Assembly: GCF_005405285.1 (NCBI RefSeq)
Contig: NZ_BJDT01000007.1
Span: 32,795 to 96,794, forward strand
DNA: 64,000 bases
Source of the DNA: Weissella sagaensis
Lineage (GTDB): Bacteria > Bacillota > Bacilli > Lactobacillales > Lactobacillaceae
Direction: 5' to 3'
The notes beneath the pieces are model-generated. The model saw only the letters and a program-made list of their open reading frames with translations. It was not told the DNA's origin and did not search any database. Positions 18,285-26,252 of the stretch are shown here, one piece after another. Each line of letters opens with the position of its first letter. Position 1 is the stretch's first letter. Made by a program: the position numbers and the translations under genes.

Positions 18285-18734
18285 TTACTGCACAATCAAA
18301 ACATCTGTTTTAGCGTTTTGCACCACAAACGATGTAACTGATCCAACAAGAATACGTTCCAGTGCGTTTAATCCTGACTTACCAAGCATGATTAGACCAG
18401 TATCGTGGTCACGTGGGAAATCACGGGCAATAACCGTCTTTGGTGAACCAAAACGAACGTGAATATTAACTTGTTCTGCACCATTATCACGAGCAATTTG
18501 AGCGTATTTTGTTAGCTTTTCTTCAGCATCTTGTACTAATTGATAAACAACATCACCAGATATTGACATACCAGCTAGTCCAGAAATTGAGTTTGTATCA
18601 ATAACATACAACAAATCTAGAGCAGTTTGGTTACGCACAGCAACTGCAGCAGCCTTTTCAATTATGACGCTAGAAATTTTCGATCCATCAATAGGAGCCA
18701 ATATGTTCTTGTATGCAATCTTGTCCTCTGCCAT
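18285..18734 (-). CDS. Universal stress protein (UspA family)
   Basis: Cytoplasmic nucleotide-binding stress protein of about 149 residues. It begins YKNILAPIDGSKIS, the family N-terminal strand and ATP-site Asp. The ATP-binding G-2x-G-9x-G(S/T) motif is visible late as MLGKSGLNALERILVGSVTSFVV. I prefer the ATG at 18734 (MAEDKIAYKN) because AAGGATGG lies about 7 bases upstream; the ATG at 18746 would directly abut that site. Divergent from a structured RNA gene, with dyad repeats in the shared upstream region. A TATAAT box on the - strand lies at 18789-18794. Confidence 0.92.
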   Translation of the reverse strand: MAEDKIAYKNILAPIDGSKISSVIIEKAAAVAVRNQTALDLLYVIDTNSISGLAGMSISGDVVYQLVQDAEEKLTKYAQIARDNGAEQVNIHVRFGSPKTVIARDFPRDHDTGLIMLGKSGLNALERILVGSVTSFVVQNAKTDVLIVQ

Positions 18735-18834
18735 GGAAGTCACCATCCTTATAAGGTATTATGTTTAAATAAATTATTTTATACTTGTATTATATACCTA
18801 ATAATAGTTAAATGTAAGCGCAATCTTTAAAATT

Positions 18835-18882
18835 AGGTGACACCTTTAATGCATAATTCATACAAAAGGTGAATTTTCACCT
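18835..18882. repeat. Two AGGTG...CACCT dyads between usp and the RNA gene
   Basis: AGGTGACACCT at 18835-18845 and AGGTGAATTTTCACCT at 18867-18882 share the same arms with different spacers, 32 bases apart. They lie upstream of both divergent promoters and could be operators (inference). Confidence 0.5.
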
Positions 18883-18907
18883 AGTAATGTTTAAAATGAT
18901 GTTTAGA

Positions 18908-18936
18908 TTGTTTTAAATATTATTATGTGCTATAAT
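18908..18936 (+). promoter_or_regulatory. Promoter of the structured RNA
   Basis: TTGTTT (18908-18913), a 17-base spacer, and TATAAT (18931-18936) preceded by TGC, an extended -10. Predicted start near 18943. Confidence 0.75.
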
Positions 18937-18942
18937 TTTACT

Positions 18943-19179
18943 TATGCGATGAGTCGAGAAAGATCATAATAGATCTTTTATAAACGGTCCTCATTAACAG
19001 TCGTATATACTGGAGGATGCAAAACGAGTTGTGGAACTCGGATTGCTGCACATGACTACCTTTAGCTTTGCTATTGGGTGTACGTTGACTGATGGGTAAC
19101 CATCACGTGCGCTAAGACGCGTCAATCTTAGCAATGCCAATCTAAATGCACTGTCTTGTATAAGACAGTGCATTTTTTT
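18943..19179 (+). ncRNA. Structured non-coding RNA of unrecognised class
   Basis: About 236 nt with its own promoter and a strong terminator, and no convincing reading frame. Visible helices: 18949-18953 with 18990-18994 enclosing a perfect 7-bp hairpin (18959-18978); CGAGTT/AACTCG hairpin at 19025-19040, extended by GCAA/TTGC; TGATGG/CCATCA hairpin at 19090-19105; long-range TTGCTA (19068-19073) with TAGCAA (19129-19134). It does not match the sequence signatures I know for tmRNA, SRP RNA, RNase P, T-box leaders or common riboswitches. A lactic-acid-bacteria motif associated with usp genes (lacto-usp, suggested to be a 6S RNA) is the nearest idea, but I cannot confirm it. Confidence 0.75.
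19145..19179 (+). terminator. Terminator of the structured RNA
   Basis: Perfect 13-bp stem AATGCACTGTCTT / AAGACAGTGCATT, loop GTAT, then seven T. Confidence 0.93.
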
Positions 19180-19296
19180 ATACAGACAAAATTTTTGTAT
19201 TTCAAATCTATGCTGGAATAAGATATTTTCCGTAAAATGGTATATAATAAAGCATGGGTTAAATATACTTAATAAGGTAAAAGGGGGGATGCGCCA

Positions 19297-19470
19297 ATGG
19301 AAAAATTGATTCAAATACGTGTTGAAGAAGAGGTGCGTAATGCAGCAGATAATGTTTTTAAAGAAAATGGGTTAACCACCCAACAAGCTGTTAAAATGTT
19401 TTTAACGCAAGTTGCGCATAGTGGGAAATCACCATTTGATGATTTATTCAAAGCTAAAGATCAACGTTGA
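19297..19470 (+). CDS. RelB/DinJ-family antitoxin, no adjacent toxin
   Basis: 57-residue ribbon-helix-helix protein. It reads MEKLIQIRVEEEVRNAADNV and then NGLTTQQAVKMFLTQV, the characteristic beta strand plus two helices of RelB/DinJ antitoxins, ending with SPFDDLFKAKDQR. AGGGGGG about 8 bases before ATG 19297 gives a strong ribosome site. A TATAAT box lies at 19243-19248. No RelE/YafQ toxin frame is found next to it: a terminator follows immediately and the next gene is a membrane protein. It may be an orphan antitoxin or a stand-alone regulator. Confidence 0.82.
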   Translation: MEKLIQIRVEEEVRNAADNVFKENGLTTQQAVKMFLTQVAHSGKSPFDDLFKAKDQR

Positions 19471-19488
19471 TTAAAAATTTTCAATATT

Positions 19489-19522
19489 AGCGAAAATGAT
19501 TTATTTCATTTCCGCTTTTTTT
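19489..19522 (+). terminator. Terminator after the RelB-like gene
   Basis: AGCGAAAATGA pairs with TCATTTCCGCT apart from one mismatch, followed by T residues. Confidence 0.8.
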
Positions 19523-19611
19523 ATATATTTAAAGACTAATTTACAAGACATTTAGCCAAATATAACTGTAATTTTGATATACTGTTTATTAAGAATAACT
19601 GGAGGAATTTT

Positions 19612-19995
19612 ATGAAAACAGTTACTTTTAAGAATTTTTCTTTTTGGCAACGCATTATTATTAATACAATTACATTATTAGCAATGGCAGGATTGTTTAG
19701 AAACGGTCTTTATATTAGCAGTATTTGGACAGCAATTTTAGCGGCATTTATTTTAGGTATTTTAAATGCCCTAGTTAAACCAGTGTTACATTTATTAGCA
19801 TTACCATTTACCATTTTGACCTTTGGACTGTTTGGCTTAGTGATTAATGGACTAGTGCTTTGGTTAACAGCTTGGGTCATTGGGGATGGCTTTAAGTTTG
19901 CCAGTTTTGGTTGGGCGGTCTTTATTGCAATTATAATGTCGCTTGTTAATTTGATCATTTCTAATTATTTCAATAAAGATAATCAACAGGCATAA
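19612..19995 (+). CDS. YvlD-like phage-holin-family membrane protein
   Basis: 127-residue integral membrane protein with about four hydrophobic helices, matching the YvlD/DUF360 family (annotated as phage holin family 4 superfamily IV). The conserved segment ILGILNALVKPVLHLLALPFTILTFGLFGLVING covers helices 2-3. Function is unknown, and despite the family name it is not part of a prophage here. GGAGGAA precedes the ATG; an extended -10 (TGATATACT) ends at 19583. It sits just before hprK, as yvlD does in Bacillus. Confidence 0.88.
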   Translation: MKTVTFKNFSFWQRIIINTITLLAMAGLFRNGLYISSIWTAILAAFILGILNALVKPVLHLLALPFTILTFGLFGLVINGLVLWLTAWVIGDGFKFASFGWAVFIAIIMSLVNLIISNYFNKDNQQA

Positions 19996-20010
19996 GATGG
20001 GGAATTAAAG

Positions 20011-20940
20011 ATGACAAAAGAACTAACAGTAAAAGATTTGTTAGACAATACGCGTCTAAAAATTGTGGCAGGTGAGGAATATTTAGATCGAAAAATTACG
20101 ACACCAGATATTTCGCGTCCTGGTCTAGAAATGACTGGATATTTTAATTACTATGCACCCGAACGTATTCAGTTAATGGGGATTACGGAAACGTCATTTG
20201 CGCATCGTATGAATCATGAAGAGTTGTTATTGATTGCAAGAAAAATGATGCAACCAAATACACCAACATTTGTTGTGTCAACAGGTCGGCAATTACCAGA
20301 AGAATTTATGCAATCTGCCGAAGAAAATCACATTCCAGTATTAGCAACTGAATTGACTTCTTCTAAAACTTTGGCCAACATGACGTATTTTTTGAGTGGA
20401 GGTCTGGCAGAACGTGAATCTATTCATGGTGTATTGGTTGATATTTTCGGGTTAGGTGTTTTGATCACGGGTGATTCTGGCGTTGGTAAATCAGAAACAG
20501 CTTTAGAATTAGTACAACGTGGTCATCGACTAATTGCAGACGACCGAGTAGATGTTTATGCACAAGATGAAGAGCGTCTGGTAGGTGAGCCGCCAGCAAT
20601 TCTAAGGAATCTAATGGAGTTGCGTGGTGTGGGCATCATTGATGTGATGGATTTATTTGGTGCTGGAGCGGTTCGTTCACATGCAACGATTGCGTTTAAT
20701 TTACATCTTGCTAAATGGCATGATGATCAAGACGTTGATCGTTTAGGGAATGGTGAGGAAGTAATGACTATACAAGGCGTTGATTTACCACGCTTTGTTC
20801 TCCCTGTTCAAGCTGGACGAAATTTAGCTGTTTTAGTTGAGACAGCAACAAAAAATTTCCGTGCTAAATTAATGGGATTCGATGCAACTCAGACATTTAA
20901 TAATAACTTAAATAAATTAATTTCTGATAATTCAAAATAG
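20011..20940 (+). CDS. hprK: HPr kinase/phosphorylase
   Basis: Phosphorylates HPr on Ser 46 when glycolytic intermediates are high, which turns HPr into the CcpA corepressor, and reverses the reaction at high phosphate. 309 residues: an N-terminal domain (1-130), then the catalytic domain with Walker A GDSGVGKSETALEL and the K3 signature region ELRGVGIIDVMDLFGAGAVR. The target, ptsH, and several cre boxes are within 20 kb. Sixteen bases follow yvlD, so they are co-transcribed. In related genomes lgt usually comes next; here it is absent. Confidence 0.96.
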   Translation: MTKELTVKDLLDNTRLKIVAGEEYLDRKITTPDISRPGLEMTGYFNYYAPERIQLMGITETSFAHRMNHEELLLIARKMMQPNTPTFVVSTGRQLPEEFMQSAEENHIPVLATELTSSKTLANMTYFLSGGLAERESIHGVLVDIFGLGVLITGDSGVGKSETALELVQRGHRLIADDRVDVYAQDEERLVGEPPAILRNLMELRGVGIIDVMDLFGAGAVRSHATIAFNLHLAKWHDDQDVDRLGNGEEVMTIQGVDLPRFVLPVQAGRNLAVLVETATKNFRAKLMGFDATQTFNNNLNKLISDNSK

Positions 20941-21048
20941 TATTTTCAATATATAAGGGTAGACAAAGCTTAAATTTTGATTGCCAAGATATTAAGATGT
21001 GGTATTATTATGGTATTCTCAGGGATATTAGTAACAAGGAGGAATCTC

Positions 21049-22068
21049 GTGAGTCGCGAAATTATTGCAGTTTTAGGTGCCGGTTCTTGGGGAACCGCCC
21101 TGGCAAATGTTGCCGCTGAAAATGGGCATATTGTGCGCTTGTGGAGTCATCGTGCTGAACAAGTTGATGAAATTAACGAAACCCATCGTAATACAAAATA
21201 TCTGGGTGAACATCCACTTAATGAAGGTGTCATCGCAGTTGCTGATATGAAGCAAGCAATTGCAGACGCTAATCTTGTGTTAAGTGTTGTTCCAACTAAA
21301 GCAACACGTGAAGTAGCTCGCCAGTTAGTGACAATTTTAAAGGAAACTAACCATAAAGTTGTTGTTATGGCAGCGACTAAGGGAATCGAACCGGTCACTT
21401 ATAAGCGGGTATCTGAAATGCTTGCCGAAGAAATTCCAAGTGAATATTTAGGTGGCTTGGGGATTATTGCTGGTCCCTCACATGCTGAAGGCGTTATCAA
21501 GCATGACCCAACACTAGTGACGGCAGTCAGCTCAGATCTGACGGTTGCAAAGTATGTACAGAATGTATTGAGCAATCAAATTTTCCGTGTTTATACCAAT
21601 ACCGATGTTGTGGGATCAGAAATCGGCGCAGCTCTTAAAAATGTGATTGCCATTGGAGCAGGGGCTTTGGAGAGTTTAGGATATGATGCTAATGCAAAAG
21701 CAGCATTGTTTACAAGAGGGTTAGCTGAAATTAGTCGTCTTGGACAAGCTTTTGGTGCCAACCCCATTACATTTATGGGCTTGGCTGGTGTAGGCGACTT
21801 ATTTGCGACGGCAACATCAGTATACTCACGTAATTATCGTGCAGGTGTGCAATTAGGCCAGGGGAAGCAACTAGATGATGTCGTGGCTGATATGGGAATG
21901 GTTATTGAAGGAATTTCAACTACCAAAGTTGCGCATGAATTAGCACAAAAGAAACATGTTGAAATGCCAATTACTTCAGCTATGTATCGTGTTATTTATG
22001 ACAATGAAGATGTTAAAAATGTTATGCAGTTATTAATGGGACGGCCAGTCTCACAAGAAGGGAAGTAA
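21049..22068 (+). CDS. gpsA: NAD(P)-dependent glycerol-3-phosphate dehydrogenase
   Basis: Makes sn-glycerol 3-phosphate from dihydroxyacetone phosphate for phospholipid and teichoic acid synthesis. 339 residues. It has the dinucleotide-binding loop AVLGAGSWGTALA, the KGIEPVT segment, GPSHAEGV, and the catalytic-domain stretch ALKNVIAIGAGALESLGYDANAKAALFTRGL. The start is GTG 21049, with AAGGAGG 6 bases upstream; the longer frame from 20977 lacks a ribosome site. galU follows after 7 bases. Its product is also the precursor for the LTA synthesised by the genes near 57.7-63.6 kb. Confidence 0.95.
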   Translation: MSREIIAVLGAGSWGTALANVAAENGHIVRLWSHRAEQVDEINETHRNTKYLGEHPLNEGVIAVADMKQAIADANLVLSVVPTKATREVARQLVTILKETNHKVVVMAATKGIEPVTYKRVSEMLAEEIPSEYLGGLGIIAGPSHAEGVIKHDPTLVTAVSSDLTVAKYVQNVLSNQIFRVYTNTDVVGSEIGAALKNVIAIGAGALESLGYDANAKAALFTRGLAEISRLGQAFGANPITFMGLAGVGDLFATATSVYSRNYRAGVQLGQGKQLDDVVADMGMVIEGISTTKVAHELAQKKHVEMPITSAMYRVIYDNEDVKNVMQLLMGRPVSQEGK

Positions 22069-22075
22069 TTAAATC

Positions 22076-22951
22076 ATGAAACCAGTACGTAAAGCAATTA
22101 TTCCAGCCGCAGGATTAGGGACACGTTTTTTGCCAGCTACTAAGGCATTAGCAAAAGAAATGTTGCCAATCGTTGATAAGCCAACTATCCAATTCATCAT
22201 TGAAGAGGCATTAGCTTCAGGAATTGAAGATATCGTGATTGTTGATGGTAAGTCAAAGCGTTCTATTGAAGATCACTTTGATTCAAATCCTGAGTTAGAG
22301 AATAACTTACGTGAGAAGGGAAAGAATGAGTTATTGAAGATTGTTGAAGAAACAACCGATATCAACTTGTACTTTATTCGCCAATCACATCCACGCGGTT
22401 TGGGGGATGCGGTTTTGACTGCTAAGTCATTTATTGGGGACGAACCATTTGTTGTCATGCTAGGTGATGATTTGATGCATGATGATGAACCATTAACAAA
22501 GCAGTTGATTGACCGTTATAATACAACAGGTGAGTCAACGTTGGCTGTTATGAAGGTTCCACACGATCAAGTTTCTGAATATGGTGTCATTGCACCTGAA
22601 AAGGAAGTTGCTGATGGCCTTCACCAAGTTAATAGCTTTGTGGAGAAGCCAAAGCCTGAAGATGCACCATCAGATTTGGCTATTATTGGACGTTACTTAT
22701 TGACGCCTGAAATTTTTGAAGAGTTGGAAAATACTAAGCCTGGTAAAGGTAACGAAATCCAATTAACAGATGCCATTGATACGTTAAACAAGCGTCAACA
22801 TGTTTATGCGCATGAATTTAAGGGTGACCGTTATGATATTGGTTCAAAAATTGGCTTTTTGACAACTAATATTGAATTTGGTTTGAAGCATCCACAAACA
22901 GCTGAAGCTTTGAAGCGCTACATTAAAGATTTAGCCAATAAACTAGATTAA
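22076..22951 (+). CDS. galU: UTP-glucose-1-phosphate uridylyltransferase
   Basis: Makes UDP-glucose, the donor for glycolipids and cell-surface sugars. 291 residues. The nucleotidyltransferase signature is at the start: [22 protein letters not shown], followed by [14 protein letters not shown]. Later motifs include [15 protein letters not shown] and [11 protein letters not shown]. Operon with gpsA (7-base gap) and ended by a long hairpin. UDP-glucose from GalU would feed the glucosyltransferase encoded at 57.7 kb. Confidence 0.96.
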   Translation: MKPVRKAIIPAAGLGTRFLPATKALAKEMLPIVDKPTIQFIIEEALASGIEDIVIVDGKSKRSIEDHFDSNPELENNLREKGKNELLKIVEETTDINLYFIRQSHPRGLGDAVLTAKSFIGDEPFVVMLGDDLMHDDEPLTKQLIDRYNTTGESTLAVMKVPHDQVSEYGVIAPEKEVADGLHQVNSFVEKPKPEDAPSDLAIIGRYLLTPEIFEELENTKPGKGNEIQLTDAIDTLNKRQHVYAHEFKGDRYDIGSKIGFLTTNIEFGLKHPQTAEALKRYIKDLANKLD

Positions 22952-22957
22952 TTTGTT

Positions 22958-23003
22958 AAAAATAAAACTGTTGGTATGATAAAATACTTACAGTTTTATT
23001 TTT
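22958..23003 (+). terminator. Terminator after galU
   Basis: Perfect 14-bp AT-rich stem AAAAATAAAACTGT / ACAGTTTTATTTTT with an 18-base loop; the T-rich arm serves as the U tract. Confidence 0.8.
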
Positions 23004-23027
23004 GTTAACAAAAAGTAAGTAAATAGC

Positions 23028-23055
23028 TTGCTTTCTGTTTCAAAGAAGGTAAAAT
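23028..23055 (+). promoter_or_regulatory. trxB promoter
   Basis: TTGCTT (23028-23033), 16-base spacer, TAAAAT (23050-23055). Confidence 0.6.
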
Positions 23056-23112
23056 GTAATAGAAGTAATTAGGAAATAAGAAAATAAAGTATTTGAAGAT
23101 GGAGGTGTTATT

Positions 23113-24066
23113 ATGGTTCAACATTATGACACGATAATTTTAGGTGCAGGACCTGGTGGTATGACAGCAGCAACATATGCATCGCGTGCAAATCTTTCTG
23201 TGTTGATGATTGATCGCGGTATTTATGGTGGTCAAATGAATAATACAGCCGAAGTAGAAAACTACCCTGGTTTTAGTAGTATTTTAGGCCCTGACTTAGC
23301 CGAAAATATGTATAAATCCTCAACACAATTTGGTGCAGAATATGCATTTGGAACAGTTTTGCATGTTCAAGCACAAGAAGATGGTTCATGGCATGTTGTA
23401 ACTGATATGGATGAGTATACAAGTAATACGGTTATTGTTGCAACTGGTTCTGATTATAAGAAATTAGCGGTCCCTGGTGAAGATACCTATGCTGGCCGTG
23501 GTGTTTCGTACTGTGCAGTATGTGATGGGGCATTTTTCCGTAATCAACATGTAATTGTTGTTGGTGGTGGTGATTCAGCTGTGGAAGAAGCAACTTATTT
23601 AGCTGGATTAGCTGATAAAGTTACGGTTTTCCATCGTCGTGATAAATTACGTGCACAACAAATTTTGCAAGATCGTGCATTTGCCAACGAAAAGATTGAA
23701 TTTGTTTGGAATACTGAAGTTGAAGAAATTTTAGGCGACGACAAGAAGGTAACTGGCGTTCGCGTGCATAATAATGTCACTGATGAAGTTTATACGGTAG
23801 ATGCTGCTGGTGTCTTTATTTATGTTGGTGTATTGCCAGTATCACAAGTTGTGGCTGATTTAGGTGTTACAAATGAACAAGGCTGGATTGAAACCAATGA
23901 GCGTATGGAAACAGCACGCCCAGGAATGTTTGCTCTTGGTGATGTTCGTGATAAGGAACTACGTCAAATTACCACTGCTGTGGGTGATGCTGCCGTAGCT
24001 GGTCAAAATGTCTTCTCATATAATGAAGAATTCAAGTTAAAACAGCAAAAGGTAACAAAAGCATAA
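23113..24066 (+). CDS. trxB: Thioredoxin-disulfide reductase
   Basis: FAD/NADPH enzyme that reduces thioredoxin. 317 residues. It has the FAD-binding GAGPGGMTAA, the ENYPGF segment, the redox-active CAVCDG, the NADPH loop VVGGGDSAVEEA with the HRRDKLRAQ phosphate-binding part, and the C-terminal ALGDVRDKELRQITTAVGDA FAD motif. GGAGG lies about 6 bases before the ATG. Own promoter and terminator. Keeping both cysteines and both nucleotide loops makes it a typical low-molecular-weight TrxB, not a ferredoxin-NADP reductase. Confidence 0.96.
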   Translation: MVQHYDTIILGAGPGGMTAATYASRANLSVLMIDRGIYGGQMNNTAEVENYPGFSSILGPDLAENMYKSSTQFGAEYAFGTVLHVQAQEDGSWHVVTDMDEYTSNTVIVATGSDYKKLAVPGEDTYAGRGVSYCAVCDGAFFRNQHVIVVGGGDSAVEEATYLAGLADKVTVFHRRDKLRAQQILQDRAFANEKIEFVWNTEVEEILGDDKKVTGVRVHNNVTDEVYTVDAAGVFIYVGVLPVSQVVADLGVTNEQGWIETNERMETARPGMFALGDVRDKELRQITTAVGDAAVAGQNVFSYNEEFKLKQQKVTKA

Positions 24067-24120
24067 TTTGGCATACTTACCAATTTAAGCAATGTTATTG
24101 ATAATCTTTAGTATCACTTG

Positions 24121-24150
24121 GCTGGAACATCATTTTGTTCCAGCTTTTTT
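24121..24150 (+). terminator. Terminator after trxB
   Basis: GCTGGAACA / TGTTCCAGC stem followed by six T. Confidence 0.88.
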
Positions 24151-24173
24151 AGCTAATACAGGAGAGTAACACG

Positions 24174-24791
24174 ATGACAACCTTTTATTTTGTACGACAT
24201 GGTCAAACGCTAGCAAATGCAAGTGGTTTAAAACAAGGTCAAATTAATACTGAAAATACAGAGTTAAATGAAACGGGAATTCAACAAGTTACAAGGCTAG
24301 CAGAGCATTTTGATTTAGATTTTGCGCAACATCTTGTAGCTAGTCCATTGAACAGAACGCAACAAACAGCGGCATTATTAAATAAAACGGGTCAATTGTC
24401 GCTACAAACTGATGAAAGATTATTAGAAATTTCATATGGTCAATGGGACGGTAAAAGTAATCAAAAATTAATGACGGCATATCCGGATGTTTTTGATGAC
24501 ATCTTGCATGATGTTTTACCACAATATGTTAAATATGCAACTGAGGGTGAAACATTTGAACAGGTGGTTGAACGTGTACAGATCTTTTTAGATGAAATGA
24601 CGAAAAATTATCCAACTGATAATATTGTGGTAGTAACGCATGGATTTACGATTAAAGCAGTGATAATGGCGACTTTTGGTATAACGCCAGCAACAATACA
24701 TTTACCAGAACCAGGCAATGCTAGTATGACAAAATTGACACAGACAACTGATGGTCAAAAGTATTTACACTTTTTTAATCAACAGTATTGA
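24174..24791 (+). CDS. Histidine phosphatase (phosphoglycerate mutase-like)
   Basis: 205-residue member of the RHG branch of histidine phosphatases. The phospho-acceptor motif FVRHGQTLAN is at residues 6-15, the second Arg in SPLNRTQQTA, and the acid residue in LLEISYGQWDGK; the late VVTHGFTIKAV has the second His. The size and the divergence around the sugar-phosphate site favour a broad phosphatase (GpmB/PhoE-like) over the glycolytic mutase. GGAGAG precedes the ATG. Substrate cannot be told from sequence. Confidence 0.88.
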   Translation: MTTFYFVRHGQTLANASGLKQGQINTENTELNETGIQQVTRLAEHFDLDFAQHLVASPLNRTQQTAALLNKTGQLSLQTDERLLEISYGQWDGKSNQKLMTAYPDVFDDILHDVLPQYVKYATEGETFEQVVERVQIFLDEMTKNYPTDNIVVVTHGFTIKAVIMATFGITPATIHLPEPGNASMTKLTQTTDGQKYLHFFNQQY

Positions 24792-24879
24792 TGAAATGTA
24801 ATTTTTATTAAAAATTAATGTTTTTTTGTGCTTGTACAAGTATAATAGCCTGTAATAGTATTTAGGAGGAAATCAAAGT

Positions 24880-25851
24880 ATGGCGCAAGGCGTAAAAATT
24901 GTTGCCTCATCTCATTATGTACCTGAAGATATTGTCACCAATGATGATTTGGCAACAATTATGGATACAAATGACGAGTGGATTCAAACACATACGGGTA
25001 TTAAGACGCGACATGTATCTCTTCAAGGAGAAAATACTTCAGACTTAGCAACTAAGGCAGCGCAACAAGCATTTGAACAAACGTTACTTACGCCAGACGA
25101 TATTGACTTAATTATTGTGACGACGTTTACACCAGATGGTTTAGCGCCATCCACTGCAGCGTTAGTTCAAAGAAACTTACAAGCAAAAAAAGCATGGGCA
25201 TATGATATATCAACTGCTTGTGCTGGATTTGTGTTTGGGTTAAGCACTGCTGATAAATTTTTAAAAGCCAATGCAGCAAAATATGCTTTAGTTATTTCAG
25301 CTGAAGTTAATTCTAAAATGATGGATTTTAATGACCGAACGTCTGCTGTATTCTTTGGGGATGGGGCAGCTGCCTTTATTTTAGAAGCTTCATCAGATAG
25401 CCTTGTAGTTGCTGAGCAAATGCATACAATTGGTAATTCAAAAGTGGTTCATTCTGGATTAATTGCACCGTTAAATGAAATATCTGCGAATAATTACCCC
25501 AAAACGACGGCTTTCCACCAAGAAGGACGTCAGGTATTTAGTGAAGTAGAACGTTTAATTCCGGCACATATTAATGACTTATTGCAACAGAATAATTTAA
25601 CGCCAGATGACATTGACTATTTTATTCCGCATCAAGCAAACTTGCGGATTATAGAGATGTTGGCCAAAAAATTAAATCAGCCAATGAGCAAATTTGTTAC
25701 AAATGTAACTAAATATGGTAATACATCGTCAGCCGGTATTGCGATGGCTTTGGATGAACTAAGACACCAAGTGCCTTTAAAAGGTAAAAAAGTTTTATTA
25801 ACGGGATTTGGTGCCGGCTTTACTTATGGAAGTCTCTTGTGCCAATTTTAA
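24880..25851 (+). CDS. fabH: 3-oxoacyl-[acyl-carrier-protein] synthase III
   Basis: Condenses an acyl-CoA primer with malonyl-ACP to begin fatty acid synthesis. 323 residues. The thiolase-fold triad is present: Cys in STACAGF, His in HQANLRI, and Asn in GNTSSAG. The substrate-phase motif TGIKTRH is at residues 40-46 and GFGAGFTYGS near the end. TTAGGAGGAA precedes the ATG. In related bacteria fabH often leads the fab gene cluster, but no other fab gene is adjacent, so this copy is either dispersed or an extra one. Confidence 0.94.
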   Translation: MAQGVKIVASSHYVPEDIVTNDDLATIMDTNDEWIQTHTGIKTRHVSLQGENTSDLATKAAQQAFEQTLLTPDDIDLIIVTTFTPDGLAPSTAALVQRNLQAKKAWAYDISTACAGFVFGLSTADKFLKANAAKYALVISAEVNSKMMDFNDRTSAVFFGDGAAAFILEASSDSLVVAEQMHTIGNSKVVHSGLIAPLNEISANNYPKTTAFHQEGRQVFSEVERLIPAHINDLLQQNNLTPDDIDYFIPHQANLRIIEMLAKKLNQPMSKFVTNVTKYGNTSSAGIAMALDELRHQVPLKGKKVLLTGFGAGFTYGSLLCQF

Positions 25852-25866
25852 AATTAACGGTATAAT
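25837..25866 (+). promoter_or_regulatory. Promoter of the small gene at 25884
   Basis: TTGTGC (25837-25842), 18-base spacer, TATAAT (25861-25866); the -35 box lies in the end of fabH. Confidence 0.5.
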
Positions 25867-25883
25867 ATAGTTAAGGAGGCCAA

Positions 25884-26069
25884 ATGGATTATAATCAAAT
25901 GTTAGATCAGCTTAGATCGGGCGAATTAGATCAATTTATAGTTAATGCAAAAGAGTTTTCAGATTTCTATAATGTTTGGCGTGACTACCCATATCAAAAT
26001 GCAATTACTGGTACTGCTGAACGAGGTGGCATTATCACGTACACAGCAAAAGATGATGAAGCATCATAG
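25884..26069 (+). CDS. Small conserved-looking hypothetical protein
   Basis: 61-residue acidic soluble protein: MDYNQMLDQLRSGELDQF, a central DFYNVWRDYPYQ, then GTAERGGIITYTAKD. I do not recognise it. AAGGAGG sits 4 bases before the ATG and a TATAAT box precedes it, so it is very likely translated. Pattern of a helix followed by an aromatic segment and a short beta hairpin (inference). It lies between fabH and ptsH with no clear link to either. Confidence 0.7.
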   Translation: MDYNQMLDQLRSGELDQFIVNAKEFSDFYNVWRDYPYQNAITGTAERGGIITYTAKDDEAS

Positions 26070-26119
26070 AAATAAATTTATTGATAACTATAACGCAATG
26101 AATATTAATGAAAAAAATA

Positions 26120-26157
26120 TGTAAGCGCTTGCGATTGTATTTAATACCTGATAAAAT
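26120..26157 (+). promoter_or_regulatory. ptsHI promoter with overlapping cre box
   Basis: cre box TGTAAGCGCTTGCG (26120-26133) matches 13 of 14 consensus positions. The promoter is TTGCGA (26129-26134), 17-base spacer, TAAAAT (26152-26157), so the cre box covers the -35 box. This layout predicts repression of the general PTS genes by CcpA with P-Ser-HPr. Confidence 0.75.
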
Positions 26158-26252
26158 GTTTATAGAGGTTAGTTGAAAAAAGATTGTTGAAAGTATTGAT
26201 TCACTAAACCCATTTATAAGAATAATATTTAAATTTAGAGGAGATTATCACC

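Noticed and set aside
18813..18826. Possible cre box TGTAAGCGCAATCT upstream of usp
   Set aside because: Only 12 of 14 positions match and the inverted symmetry is lost at position 10; too weak to report as a site.
18943..19179. T-box or other riboswitch controlling the downstream RelB-like gene
   Set aside because: No T-box core sequence is present, the terminator is not paired with a visible antiterminator, and the next gene has its own -10 box and is not a metabolic gene.
19612..19995. Prophage holin suggesting a phage remnant
   Set aside because: The protein is a YvlD-type membrane protein in its usual place before hprK; no other phage genes are near.
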